Source: Parvibaculum sp002684405 (GTDB taxonomy: Bacteria > Pseudomonadota > Alphaproteobacteria > Parvibaculales > Parvibaculaceae). From it: 64,000 bases of DNA. Shown here one piece after another: positions 23,307-32,360 of the stretch. The DNA lies in assembly GCA_965140395.1 (NCBI GenBank), contig OZ223205.1, forward strand, positions 868,001 to 932,000, given 5' to 3'. A model generated the notes under the pieces. It worked only from the letters and a program-made list of their open reading frames with translations, had not been told where the DNA came from and ran no database searches. The translations under genes were made by a program, and so were the position numbers. Positions within the stretch are counted from its first letter, which is position 1, and every line of letters begins with the position of its first letter.

Positions 23307-25735
23307 AGTTCACTCTCTCCTGGCTGAAGGATCATCTGGAAACCGACGCCACGCTCGACGAGATCGTCGAGAAGCTCACCATGCTCGGCCTTGAGGTCGA
23401 GGGCGTGGAAGACCCCGCGCAGCGCCTCGCCCCCTTCGCGGTGGCGAAGGTGCTGGAAGCGGGCCCGCACCCGGATGCCGACAAGCTCCAGGTGCTGAAG
23501 GTCCGCGCGCTCATCGAGGGCGAGGAAAAGGATCTGCAGGTCGTCTGCGGCGCGCCCAATGCGCGCGCGGGCATGAGCGGCATTTTCGCGCCCCCCGGCG
23601 CCACCATCCCGGTGAACGGCATGGTGCTGAAGCCGACGAAAATTCGCGGCGTCGAGTCGAACGGCATGATGTGTTCCGAGCGCGAGCTGGAACTCTCCGA
23701 CGAGCATGAAGGCATTGTCGACCTTGAAGGCGACTGGGCCGTCGGCACGCCCGCTTCGGAAGTGCTGGGCGCGAACGATCCCGTGATCGAGATCGCCATC
23801 ACGCCCAACCGGCCGGACTGCCTCGGCGTGCGCGGCGTCGCGCGCGACCTCGCCGCCGCCGGTCTCGGCCAGCTCATCATCGATGATATTCCGGAAATCG
23901 ACGGCAAGTTCGAGTGCGAGACGAAGATTTGGCTCGACTTCCCGGCGGGCGCGGAAGATGCCTGCTCGGTCTTCGCGGGCCGCATGGTGAAGGGCGTGAC
24001 AAACGGCCCCTCGCCGGAATGGTTGCAAAAGCGCCTGAAGGCCATCGGCCTGCGCCCCATCAACGCGCTGGTCGATATCACCAATTACATCTCCTATGAC
24101 CGCGGCCGCCCGCTCCATGTCTATGACGCCTCGAAACTGAGCGGCGATATCGGCGCGCGTCTGGCGAAGCAGGGCGAAAGGCTCCTCGCGCTGGATGAGA
24201 AGGAATATGAACTGACGCCGGAAATGTGCGTCATCGCCGACAGCGCCCGTGTGCTGGGCCTTGCGGGCGTAATGGGCGGCGAGGAATCGGGTTCGACCGA
24301 AGAGACGACCGACGTCTTCATCGAGAGCGCGTATTTCGATCCCATCCGCACCGCCCGCACGGGCCGCGATACCGGCATCGTGTCGGACGCGCGCTATCGT
24401 TTCGAGCGCGGCGTCGATCCCGCCTTCGTGCGCGAGGGGCTGACGCTCGCAACCCAGATGGTGATGCAGCTTTGCGGCGGCGAGCCCAGTGCGGAAGTGA
24501 TCGCAGGCGCCGAGCCGGATGTGAGCAAGACCATTTCCTTCGATCCGGCCCGTGTGAAGCGCCTCACCGGCCTCGACCTGCCGCGTGAGGAATCCATCCG
24601 TATCCTGACGGCGCTGGGTTTCGACGTGACGGATGGCGACCGCTTGACGGTCGCTGTGCCGAGCTGGCGTCCCGATGTGGAAGGCGAAGCCGATCTCGTG
24701 GAAGAGGTCGTGCGCGTGCATGGCCTCAACGAGGTGAAGTCGGTCGCCTTGCCGCGTCGTCACGAGGTTTCGCAGCCCGTCCTCACCACGGTGCAAAAGC
24801 GCGAGCGCCTTGCGCGCCGCGTGCTGGCCGCGCGCGGTCTCGTGGAAACGGTCAACTGGTCCTTCATTTCCGGTCTCCATGCCGATCTTTTCGGCGGCGG
24901 GGCGGCGACGCCGGGCCTGAAGCTCGCCAATCCGATTTCGAGCGACATGAGCGACATGCGCCCGAGCCTGTTGCCGGGCCTTATCGCGGTTGCGGGCCGC
25001 AACACGGATCGCGGCTATGGCGACCTCGCGCTCTTCGAGGTCGGCCAGCAGTTCGAGAACGAAACCCCCGAAGGCCAGGTTCTGGCGGCAAGCGGCATCC
25101 GCCGCGCCACAGCGCGGCCCGATGCCCGCGGCCGTCACTGGCAGGGCAAGGCCGGTTCGGTCGAGGTTTTCGATGCCAAGGCCGATGCGTCGGCACTGCT
25201 GGCAAGCCTCGGCGCGCCGGTGGACAATCTCCAGATTTCAGCGGATGCGCCCGCCTGGTACCACCCCGGCCGCTCCGGCGTTTTCCGCCTGGGCCCGAAA
25301 AACGTGCTGGGCTATTTCGGCGAAATCCACCCCCGGGTGCTGGAAGGGATGGATGTGGCCGGACCGCTCGTCGCATTCGAAATCTTCCCCGAAGCGATCC
25401 CCGCGCCGAAAAGGAAAGCGACGCGCGCCAGGCCGCCGCTGGACCTTGCCGACCTTCAGCCGGTCCGCCGCGATTTTGCTTTCGTGGTGGCGGCCGACGT
25501 GCCCGCGGACAAGCTCATCCGTGCCGCCAGGGGTGCCGACAAGAAGCTCATCGTCAATGTCTCGCTTTTCGATCTCTTCGAGGGCGGTTCGCTGGGGGAC
25601 GACCAGAAGTCACTCGCCATCGAGGTGACGTTGCAGCCCGTGGAAAAGACGCTGACCGACGAAGAGCTGGAAGAGGTCTCGAAGAAGATCGTGGCCGCGG
25701 TGGAAAAAGCAACGGGCGGCACGCTCCGGGGATAA
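23303..25735 (+). CDS. pheT: Phenylalanine--tRNA ligase beta subunit
   Basis: Non-catalytic beta subunit needed for tRNA binding and editing of Tyr-tRNA-Phe. The 810-residue protein shows the bacterial order: EMAP/tRNA-binding domain (about 39-150, HPDADKLQVLKV), B3/B4 editing region (about 205-380, RPINALVDITNY), B5 domain (about 400-475), class II-like core (about 480-690) and ferredoxin-fold anticodon-binding domain (about 715-809, starting QPVRRDFAFVV). It starts with GTG inside the pheS stop, giving coupled translation and fixed stoichiometry. Confidence 0.97.
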   Translation: MKFTLSWLKDHLETDATLDEIVEKLTMLGLEVEGVEDPAQRLAPFAVAKVLEAGPHPDADKLQVLKVRALIEGEEKDLQVVCGAPNARAGMSGIFAPPGATIPVNGMVLKPTKIRGVESNGMMCSERELELSDEHEGIVDLEGDWAVGTPASEVLGANDPVIEIAITPNRPDCLGVRGVARDLAAAGLGQLIIDDIPEIDGKFECETKIWLDFPAGAEDACSVFAGRMVKGVTNGPSPEWLQKRLKAIGLRPINALVDITNYISYDRGRPLHVYDASKLSGDIGARLAKQGERLLALDEKEYELTPEMCVIADSARVLGLAGVMGGEESGSTEETTDVFIESAYFDPIRTARTGRDTGIVSDARYRFERGVDPAFVREGLTLATQMVMQLCGGEPSAEVIAGAEPDVSKTISFDPARVKRLTGLDLPREESIRILTALGFDVTDGDRLTVAVPSWRPDVEGEADLVEEVVRVHGLNEVKSVALPRRHEVSQPVLTTVQKRERLARRVLAARGLVETVNWSFISGLHADLFGGGAATPGLKLANPISSDMSDMRPSLLPGLIAVAGRNTDRGYGDLALFEVGQQFENETPEGQVLAASGIRRATARPDARGRHWQGKAGSVEVFDAKADASALLASLGAPVDNLQISADAPAWYHPGRSGVFRLGPKNVLGYFGEIHPRVLEGMDVAGPLVAFEIFPEAIPAPKRKATRARPPLDLADLQPVRRDFAFVVAADVPADKLIRAARGADKKLIVNVSLFDLFEGGSLGDDQKSLAIEVTLQPVEKTLTDEELEEVSKKIVAAVEKATGGTLRG

Positions 25736-25802
25736 ACCCGCATTTGCCGTCCGCTCCTTCCCATCGCATTATTGAGTGAACAAGAAACGAGGGGAGGCGG
25801 GG

Positions 25803-26600
25803 ATGGCGGGCTTTGAGCCTTACGAAACGATCCGCAAGGACAAGGACGGCCAGGAAATTCACCTGACGGGCCGTGCCGTTGGTATGGCGGACGGCAAGCC
25901 GATTGTGATGCTTGCCTCGCTGGGCCGCCCGGGAAGCGACTTCGACGATCTTGCCGAACGGCTGGCGTTGAAAGGCTATCGCGTCATCCTGCCGGAACCG
26001 CGCGGCATTGGCGGCAGCACCGGCCCGATGAAAGGGCTGACGCTGCATGACCTTGCCGCCGATGTCGCCTATGTCGTCGAAACGCAGACGACGGCGCCCG
26101 CCACCATGCTGGGTCATGCCTTCGGCAACCGCCTTGCCCGCACCACGGCGGCGGATTATCCCGCCCTCGTTTCCCGCGTCATCCTGCTTGCCTGTGGCGG
26201 CCTCATCGAGATGCCGGAGGAAAGCCGCGAGGCACTCATCGGCTGTTTCGACGAAAGCCTCTCGCCCGAGGCGCATATCGAATGCGTGCGAAAGGGCTTC
26301 TTCGCGGACGGCAACGATCCGGAAGTCTGGCGCGATGGCTGGTATCCGCAGGTGATGCGTATGCAGTCCTCCGCCGTGCGCAAGACGGATGTGGAAGACT
26401 GGTGGGAAGCGGGCGGCCAGCCCATGCTGGTCGTGCAGGCGATGGATGATGTGATCGCACTGCCCGCCAATGCGCATGATTTGAAAAAGCGCCTGGGCGA
26501 GCGCGCGACGCTGGCGGAACTGCCGAATGCGGGCCACGCCATGCTGCCGGAGCAGCCGGCGGAAATCGCCCGCATCGTGGAAGACTATCTAGCGAATTGA
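25803..26600 (+). CDS. Alpha/beta hydrolase
   Basis: A 265-residue alpha/beta hydrolase. It has an oxyanion region VMLASLGRPGSDFDDLAERL, a PEPRGIGGSTGP loop, the nucleophile-elbow position TMLGHAFGNRLAR (GHAFG, where Ser is replaced by Ala), an acid in VVQAMDDVI and the catalytic His in NAGHAML. The missing nucleophile Ser suggests a non-hydrolytic or altered function. The start at 25803 follows GGGGAGGCGGGG. No operon partner is evident. Confidence 0.82.
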   Translation: MAGFEPYETIRKDKDGQEIHLTGRAVGMADGKPIVMLASLGRPGSDFDDLAERLALKGYRVILPEPRGIGGSTGPMKGLTLHDLAADVAYVVETQTTAPATMLGHAFGNRLARTTAADYPALVSRVILLACGGLIEMPEESREALIGCFDESLSPEAHIECVRKGFFADGNDPEVWRDGWYPQVMRMQSSAVRKTDVEDWWEAGGQPMLVVQAMDDVIALPANAHDLKKRLGERATLAELPNAGHAMLPEQPAEIARIVEDYLAN

Positions 26601-26793
26601 TCTCGTCTGGAATCTCTTCTGGACCGTCATGACCCGGCTTGTCCGGGTCATCCACGTCTTTCTTTTCAGTGTCGCCAAGACGCGGATGGCCCGCATGAAG
26701 CGTCTTTTGTTGGCGCAAGCGTAACACCGCACGCGCGGCCTGCCACGCCCGGCATGTTATGCTGGCCAAAAGGAAAAGGGAGGACGAACCGCC
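26601..26793. repeat. Intergenic palindromic element
   Basis: Between the hydrolase and enoyl-CoA hydratase genes, TGACCCGG-CTTGT-CCGGGTCA (26630-26650) forms a strong hairpin. A second inverted pair, AAGACGC (26677-26683) and GCGTCTT (26700-26706), flanks GGATGGCCCGCATGAA. The wording GATGACCCGGACAAGCCGGGTCATGACG on the minus strand is like small repeats scattered in many alphaproteobacterial genomes. Copy number in this genome cannot be judged from one window. Confidence 0.5.
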
Positions 26794-27618
26794 ATGGAAC
26801 TCAAGACCATCCGCTATGAGGTGACGGACGGCATCGCGCTCGTCACGCTGTCGCGGCCGCACCGGCGCAATGCCTGGACGGGCCGCATGCATATGGAATA
26901 CCGCCATGTGCTGGAACGCGCGGAAGCCGACAGGGCGGTGCGCGTCATCGTCGTGACGGGCGACCCGGAAGGAAAAGCCTTCTGCGCGGGCGCCGATATG
27001 GCCGCGCTCGAAGGTCATTCGGAGAAGGGTAAATACGATCCCGGCACCGACGACACCATCTCCATGCCCGGCTATGGCGTCGCGCCGGAATTCGACGCGA
27101 CCTTCGCCTATCATTTCGGCCTGTCGAAACCTATCATCGCCGCGATTAACGGTGCGGCGGCCGGCGTGGGGCTGGTGCTCGCAGCCTATGCGGATATGCG
27201 CTTCGCCGTGCCGGGCGCAAAGTTTACCGCCGCCCATGGCCGCTACAACTTTCCGGCCGAGTTCGGCCTCTCTTGGATATTGCCGCGCATCATGGGGCTG
27301 ACCCACGCCAATGACGTGCTGCTGACGAGCCGTGTCTTCACTTCCGATGAGGCAATGGGGATGAACTTCCTCAACAAGCTTCTGCCGCCCGAAGAGCTGA
27401 TGCCGCATGTGATGGAGTATGCGAGAGCCATGGCGGAGGCATGTGCCCCCGGTTCGCTGCGCGTCACCAAGAACCAGATCTATCGCGACCTGCATCGCGA
27501 TGCGGCGAGTTCCGTGGAAGATGCTGAAAGGCTCCTCAACGAGATGATCAAGGAGCCCGACTACAAGGAGGGCGTTAAAGCCTTCATGCAGAAGCGCAAG
27601 GCGGAGTGGAAGGGGTGA
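26794..27618 (+). CDS. Enoyl-CoA hydratase/isomerase (crotonase) family protein
   Basis: A 274-residue crotonase-fold protein. Oxyanion-hole segments are GKAFCAGADMAAL (about residues 64-76) and the AAINGAAAGVGLVLAAYADMRFA helix with the usual Gly. The glutamate corresponding to E164 is plausible in NFPAEFGLSWILPRIMG, and the C-terminal helices trimerise the family. Probable role: hydration or isomerisation of an acyl-CoA in fatty-acid or xenobiotic degradation. GGGAGG precedes the ATG. The stop overlaps the next gene by four bases. Confidence 0.9.
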   Translation: MELKTIRYEVTDGIALVTLSRPHRRNAWTGRMHMEYRHVLERAEADRAVRVIVVTGDPEGKAFCAGADMAALEGHSEKGKYDPGTDDTISMPGYGVAPEFDATFAYHFGLSKPIIAAINGAAAGVGLVLAAYADMRFAVPGAKFTAAHGRYNFPAEFGLSWILPRIMGLTHANDVLLTSRVFTSDEAMGMNFLNKLLPPEELMPHVMEYARAMAEACAPGSLRVTKNQIYRDLHRDAASSVEDAERLLNEMIKEPDYKEGVKAFMQKRKAEWKG

Positions 27619-28193
27619 TCAGGGCGCTTGGGTCGGCTTTCCTTCTTCTCTGCCTGAGCGTGGTCTCCGCGCAGGCAGAACAGGACCGGGACCGGTTGTG
27701 GAGTTCCGCCCACGCGCCGCGTCCTCCGGAAGCGGCTTTCCTTGTGCTGGGGCCGGAACTGACGCCGGACGACACGGCGCTGGCCGATATGTTGCGCGGC
27801 AGGCTGCACCGTGAGGGGTTCTCCGTTCTGCCGGAAGAAAGTGGAGCAGACGGAAAAGGCGTGCTGGTGCTGACTTTCGAAACGAAATGCAGCTTGCCGG
27901 CCCCAAAGCGTGACAGGCTCGGTGTCGGCATGGAAGTGCACGGCGCCAGCGGCGAGGGCATCTCAACCGGTTTCAACTTCGACATGGATTGGGAGACGCA
28001 GCTTTACGGCGCTCCGCCGCCGCCCGTCGCCAAACCGGTGATCCGGGTGGAGATGCGGCTGACCGAGGGCGGCAAGCGCCTGCTCTGGACGGGCCGCGCC
28101 GAAGGGCCCTTGATGAGGTCATGTGCCAAGGACACGGCAGCCAGGCTTCTCGGCAAATTACTGAATGACATGCTGGCCCTCACGGCTGAGTGA
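27615..28193 (+). CDS. Predicted exported protein of unknown function
   Basis: A 192-residue protein with an N-terminal signal peptide (MIRALGSAFLLLCLSVVSAQA, cleavage about residue 21). The mature part carries ELTPDDTALADMLRGRLHREGF, VLVLTFETKCSLP and VIRVEMRLTEGGKRLLWTGRAEG, reading as an alternating beta/alpha domain; two Cys could pair. The GTG start overlaps the upstream stop (GTGA), with GGCGGAG eight bases before it. I do not recognise the family. It converges with the acid phosphatase gene. Confidence 0.65.
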   Translation: MIRALGSAFLLLCLSVVSAQAEQDRDRLWSSAHAPRPPEAAFLVLGPELTPDDTALADMLRGRLHREGFSVLPEESGADGKGVLVLTFETKCSLPAPKRDRLGVGMEVHGASGEGISTGFNFDMDWETQLYGAPPPPVAKPVIRVEMRLTEGGKRLLWTGRAEGPLMRSCAKDTAARLLGKLLNDMLALTAE

Positions 28194-28200
28194 TGCGCCG

Positions 28201-29067
28201 CTACTTTCCCTTCGGCTCCCAGGGCGACAATGCTTCCACTTGCAGCTTGCGGCGCTCGGCAGCGGGGATTTTGTAGTTCCCCTCGAAAGGCGCCTGTTCC
28301 CATGAGCCATAGGTCGGGTTGGGCAACTGTATCCAGTCATGCCCCCAATGGGCCTCGTCCGCTTCGAATACCTTGAGCCGGTCGGCAGGTGTGCCTTTGA
28401 AACTGTCGGTGAAGTCGCCGAAATTGTCGCCAATGAGCAGCACGATCCGGTAGTCTTTCGCGATGGCCGACCGCCGCTTGCTCTTAAAGGCATCCCAGCC
28501 CTTGGCCGGGTCCTGAGTCAGCACCGTGTCTGTCCCGTCCTTCATCGGAAAGCCGAACTTTTCAAGGTTCCCGCGCGTGGCTTCCTTCTCGCCGGCCGGG
28601 CGATTGGTGACATAGAAGACGGTGACGCCCTTCGAAGCGGCATATCGTGTGAAAGCCAGCGCGCCGGGGATGGGGGTGGAGACCTCGTCCTTCACGAAAG
28701 CGTCCCAGCTTTTGAGCGCGAAATGATGGCCGGTCGTGACCAGATGAGCCATATAGGCGGAGTTGTCGAGGACGGTTTCATCGACATCCAGCACCACGGC
28801 TGGAGGCAGGCCCTTGAAGTCGCCTGTCTGCTCCGTCGCAGCGGTCCAGTCGGGGGCCTCCAGGGCTTCATCGAGCCTTAGCCGGGCCAGCGCATAGGCG
28901 CCGAGCGTGGCGGCTTTGTATTCGACCGATGTTTGCATCCACAGCGTGGCGCCGAAGCCGTCATTCCGGGCCGGGGGTACGGGGTCAGCGGCCCGGACAG
29001 GCAGGGTTCCCTGCGCAAAAAGCAGTGCCGCTGCCAAAAAAGCCTGTTTCAGATATCCGGTCATCAA
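28201..29067 (-). CDS. Secreted HAD-family class B/C acid phosphatase (P4-like)
   Basis: A 288-residue periplasmic phosphatase of the HAD superfamily, similar to 5'-nucleotidase/acid phosphatase e(P4). The signal peptide spans residues 1 to ~26 (ending VRAAD). The catalytic DxDxT motif is VLDVDETVLDN, motif II falls near VTNRPAGEKE, and the late acidic pair is in LLIGDNFGDFTDSF. Family members remove phosphate from nucleotides or other monoesters for nutrient uptake. There is no lipobox Cys, so it is likely soluble. The start at 29067 fits the signal peptide. Confidence 0.9.
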   Translation of the reverse strand: MMTGYLKQAFLAAALLFAQGTLPVRAADPVPPARNDGFGATLWMQTSVEYKAATLGAYALARLRLDEALEAPDWTAATEQTGDFKGLPPAVVLDVDETVLDNSAYMAHLVTTGHHFALKSWDAFVKDEVSTPIPGALAFTRYAASKGVTVFYVTNRPAGEKEATRGNLEKFGFPMKDGTDTVLTQDPAKGWDAFKSKRRSAIAKDYRIVLLIGDNFGDFTDSFKGTPADRLKVFEADEAHWGHDWIQLPNPTYGSWEQAPFEGNYKIPAAERRKLQVEALSPWEPKGK

Positions 29068-29142
29068 GAACCCCCGCTAAAGCCCTGATTGGCTTCAAAC
29101 CCGCCCAATGCTATATGGGCGCGTCTTAGCATAGAAAGCCAA

Positions 29143-30945
29143 ATGACAGACCTTTCGCACATTCGCAACTTCTCCATCGTGGCCCATATCGACCACGGCA
29201 AGTCGACGCTGGCCGACCGCCTCATCCAGCTATGCGGCGGCCTGACCATGCGCGAGATGAAGGAGCAGGTGCTCGATAACATGGATATCGAGCGCGAGCG
29301 CGGCATCACCATCAAGGCCCAGACGGTCCGCCTCGACTACACGGCCAAGAATGGCGAGACCTATGAGCTGAACCTCATCGACACGCCCGGCCATGTGGAC
29401 TTCGCCTATGAGGTGAACCGGTCGCTGGCGGCCTGCGAGGGCTCGCTCCTCGTGGTCGATGCCAGCCAGGGCGTGGAAGCCCAGACGCTCGCCAATGTCT
29501 ATCAGGCGATCGAGGTGAACCACGAGATCGTGCCCGTGCTGAACAAGATCGACCTGCCCGCCGCCGAGCCGGAGCGCACGCGCGAGCAGATCGAGGAAGT
29601 GATCGGCCTCGACGCCTCCGAAGCCCTCGAGATTTCGGCGAAAAGCGGTCTTGGTATCGAGGATGTGCTGGAGGCGGTCGTGCATCGCCTGCCGCCGCCC
29701 AAGGGCGACACCGAGGCGCCGCTGAAAGCGATGCTGGTCGATAGCTGGTACGACCCCTATCTTGGCGTCGTCGTGCTGGTGCGTGTCGTCGACGGCCAGA
29801 TGAAGAAGGGCCAGCGCATCCGTCTGATGAAGACGGGTGGCAGCTACACCATCGATCAGGTGGGTATCTTCAAGCCCAAGAAGCAAACGGTCGCCTCGTT
29901 GGATACGGGCGAGATCGGTTATTTCACGGCCTCGATCAAGGAAGTGGCGCATGCCCGTGTCGGCGACACGGTGACGGAGGAAAAGCGTCCCTGCGAAAAG
30001 GCGCTGCCGGGCTTCCAGCCGCAGCAGCCGGTCGTGTTCTGCGGTCTCTTCCCGGTGGATGCGAACGATTTCGAGGATCTACGCGAGGCGATGGGGCGTT
30101 TGCGTCTCAACGATGCGAGCTTCGAATATGAGATGGAGACGAGCGCCGCGCTGGGCTTCGGTTTCCGCTGCGGCTTTCTGGGCCTCCTGCATCTGGAGAT
30201 CGTGCGCGAGCGGCTGGAGCGGGAATTCAATATCGACCTCATCACCACCGCGCCCTCGGTCATCTATCACGTCTACATGACGGACGGCTCCATGGTGGAG
30301 ATGCACAACCCGGCGGATATGCCCGATCCGGCACGCATCGACCATCTGGAAGAGCCATGGATCAAGGCGACTATCCTCGTGCCCGACGAGTTTCTCGGCG
30401 CCGTGCTGAAGCTGTGCGAAGACAGGCGCGGGACGCAGATCGACCTGACCTATGCCGGTTCGCGCGCCATGCTGGTCTACCGCCTGCCGCTGAATGAGGT
30501 CGTGTTCGACTTTTACGACCGGCTGAAATCGGTGTCGCGCGGCTATGCGAGCTTCGACTACACCATTGAGGCTTACGAGCCCGACAATCTGGTGCGCATG
30601 TCGATCCTGGTGAATGACGAGCCGGTGGATGCGCTGGCGACCATCGTGCACCGGGACCGCGCCGAGCAGCGCGGCCGGGGCATGTGCGAGAAGCTCAAGG
30701 AGCTTATCCCCCGCCAGATGTTCAAGATCCCGATCCAGGCGGCGATTGGCGGGCGTGTGATCGCGCGCGAGACGATCTCTGCCATGCGCAAGGATGTGAC
30801 CGCGAAATGCTATGGCGGTGACATTACGCGTAAGCGTAAGCTGCTTGAGAAGCAGAAAGAGGGCAAGAAGAAGATGAGGCAGTTCGGCCGGGTCGAAATC
30901 CCGCAGGAAGCCTTCATTGCCGCTCTGAAGATGGACGACAACTAG
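29143..30945 (+). CDS. lepA: Elongation factor 4 (LepA)
   Basis: A 600-residue ribosome-associated GTPase that promotes back-translocation or 30S maturation. GTPase motifs: G1 AHIDHGKSTLADRL, G3 DTPGHVDF, G4 NKIDLP. Domains II and III, the IV-like fold and the LepA-specific C-terminal domain (GGDITRKRKLLEKQKEGKKK) follow in the normal order. ATG 29143 matches the family start (MTDLSHIRNFSIV); an upstream ATG at 29089 overlaps the divergent phosphatase promoter region. The gene ends in a strong hairpin. Confidence 0.98.
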   Translation: MTDLSHIRNFSIVAHIDHGKSTLADRLIQLCGGLTMREMKEQVLDNMDIERERGITIKAQTVRLDYTAKNGETYELNLIDTPGHVDFAYEVNRSLAACEGSLLVVDASQGVEAQTLANVYQAIEVNHEIVPVLNKIDLPAAEPERTREQIEEVIGLDASEALEISAKSGLGIEDVLEAVVHRLPPPKGDTEAPLKAMLVDSWYDPYLGVVVLVRVVDGQMKKGQRIRLMKTGGSYTIDQVGIFKPKKQTVASLDTGEIGYFTASIKEVAHARVGDTVTEEKRPCEKALPGFQPQQPVVFCGLFPVDANDFEDLREAMGRLRLNDASFEYEMETSAALGFGFRCGFLGLLHLEIVRERLEREFNIDLITTAPSVIYHVYMTDGSMVEMHNPADMPDPARIDHLEEPWIKATILVPDEFLGAVLKLCEDRRGTQIDLTYAGSRAMLVYRLPLNEVVFDFYDRLKSVSRGYASFDYTIEAYEPDNLVRMSILVNDEPVDALATIVHRDRAEQRGRGMCEKLKELIPRQMFKIPIQAAIGGRVIARETISAMRKDVTAKCYGGDITRKRKLLEKQKEGKKKMRQFGRVEIPQEAFIAALKMDDN

Positions 30946-30975
30946 CCGGCTTTTGTCCGTCTTCGAGCATGAAAA

Positions 30976-31000
30976 ACCGCCCGGCCGATGGCCGGGCGGT
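30976..31000 (+). terminator. Probable terminator after lepA
   Basis: A perfect 11-bp stem, ACCGCCCGGCC / GGCCGGGCGGT with a GAT loop, follows lepA by 30 bases. The T-rich tail is weak (TCATTT). It also sits downstream of the convergent small membrane gene and may stop both. Confidence 0.7.
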
Positions 31001-31039
31001 TCATTTCCCCTCTTGGCCCTTTCGGGCCCCCGCTAAATG

Positions 31040-31336
31040 TCAGTCCTTGCGGTCGAACAGCGCCGCGATCGCCGCCACCACGACGCCGAGCACGCCGACC
31101 ACCGCCCAGGCGGGATAGGACATCACGGTCGCAATCGGGCTGACGGCGCCTTCCGGCGCGCCGTCCTGCACCCAGCCCATGAACGCATCATGGGATCCCG
31201 GGTTGAGTAGCGTCCAGAGCTCGCTGGTGGAGCGGATCACCACTTCGCCAGCCTCGAGCGAGCGCAAAGCATCGGAGCCAAGCGCCATCAGCGCGACGAT
31301 AATGAGAACAAGTCCGATGACCCGTACAACAATCAT
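31040..31336 (-). CDS. Small two-helix membrane protein
   Basis: A 98-residue protein with one hydrophobic helix at each end: residues 1-20 (MIVVRVIGLVLIIVALMALG) and about 70-93 (PAWAVVGVLGVVVAAIAALF). Between them is a ~45-residue soluble loop (STSELWTLLNPGSHDAFMGW). It ends in a charged RKD. ATG 31336 is chosen because the reading upstream is not membrane-like and overlaps the tRNA-Ser region. No recognised family. Confidence 0.6.
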   Translation of the reverse strand: MIVVRVIGLVLIIVALMALGSDALRSLEAGEVVIRSTSELWTLLNPGSHDAFMGWVQDGAPEGAVSPIATVMSYPAWAVVGVLGVVVAAIAALFDRKD

Positions 31337-31458
31337 GGATATGAGCCCCCCAGCTCCAGCACCGTGACAAAAACAAGCGTTGGGAACGGTAGCGCCTGAA
31401 ACTGTCCCAAACAAGCACACTCGCGTGAAGATTGTGCGCCAAATCAAGGGGATGGCAG

Positions 31459-31486
31459 TTGATTCAGCCTCAACGATGCGTATAGT
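31459..31486 (+). promoter_or_regulatory. Predicted promoter of tRNA-Ser
   Basis: TTGATT (31459-31464), a 16-base spacer and TATAGT (31481-31486) would start transcription near 31493, about 27 bases before the tRNA. Confidence 0.55.
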
Positions 31487-31519
31487 GCCGCCCTCTGCGG
31501 TCAATACGCCGCAAAATGC

Positions 31520-31609
<90 letters not shown>

Positions 31610-31799
31610 TAGGTTTTTCCGCTTGAAATCAAGATGTTGAGCCCCGGCCGGATCGATTGCCGGATAAGGCGCTCATGCTCTTGAGCGTCTGGTTCGCATG
31701 CGCGCTGCGCTGCAAAATTCCCGATCGCTGAAATGACGAATCCACCGCTGCGGCAGAATTGCTACAGGCAGGTGAATATTATAGTTAACGTTTCCCGGG

Positions 31800-32357
31800 T
31801 CAGTTGGTGCGGGCAACCTGAAGCGAGCGCCGCGGCCGCAGATAGGCTTCGTCCGTGAAGACGAAGGGGCTCGTGAAATATTCCCCCAGCAGCGAGGTAT
31901 AGGTGAACTTCACCTCCGCATAGATCACGCTGTCGCCGCCCGTGGTCAGCCCGGCGGGAAGCCCGACGGTCGAGTTCTTGCTGCGCGCGGCCATGTTGTA
32001 GCCATCGCTCCACGCCACCTTGGTGTTGTTGTTGCTGTCGGCCACAACGCTGGTGACGCGCATCTTGAGATTGGAAGCATCGAAGGGCGCCATCACGGCC
32101 GCGGTGGCGGCAAAGATGTCGGTCATGTCGTGATCGGTGATGACGGCGGACTGCGCGACCAGATCGCCCACGGTCTGGGTGGCGAGCGTCACCCGGCGAT
32201 TGGCCGTCAGCGCATCGGTGATCTCCAGCGCGCCGAAATACATGATGATCATCAGCGGCAAGAGGAGCGCGAACTCCACTGCGGCGACACCGCGCCGGTC
32301 GCCGGCAAAGCGCCGATAGATGCCGGGAATATGCGAACAGCTCCGACGGTCTTTCAT
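31800..32357 (-). CDS. TadE/TadG-like pseudopilin
   Basis: A 185-residue TadE-family protein. After a basic N-terminus it has a prepilin-like helix, RRGVAAVEFALLLPLMIIMYFGALEI (about residues 21-46), including the conserved Glu five residues after the G-V processing region. A beta-rich periplasmic domain with a mixed Asn/Ser/Thr surface follows. Its role is probably that of a minor pilin in the Tad assembly machine. It lies three bases downstream of a second TadE gene on the same strand. Confidence 0.85.
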   Translation of the reverse strand: MKDRRSCSHIPGIYRRFAGDRRGVAAVEFALLLPLMIIMYFGALEITDALTANRRVTLATQTVGDLVAQSAVITDHDMTDIFAATAAVMAPFDASNLKMRVTSVVADSNNNTKVAWSDGYNMAARSKNSTVGLPAGLTTGGDSVIYAEVKFTYTSLLGEYFTSPFVFTDEAYLRPRRSLQVARTN

Positions 32358-32360
32358 GGT

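Noticed and set aside
23252..25138. A 628-codon minus-strand reading frame
   Set aside because: Antisense to pheT; long mirror frames are common in GC-rich DNA, and the translation has no domain.
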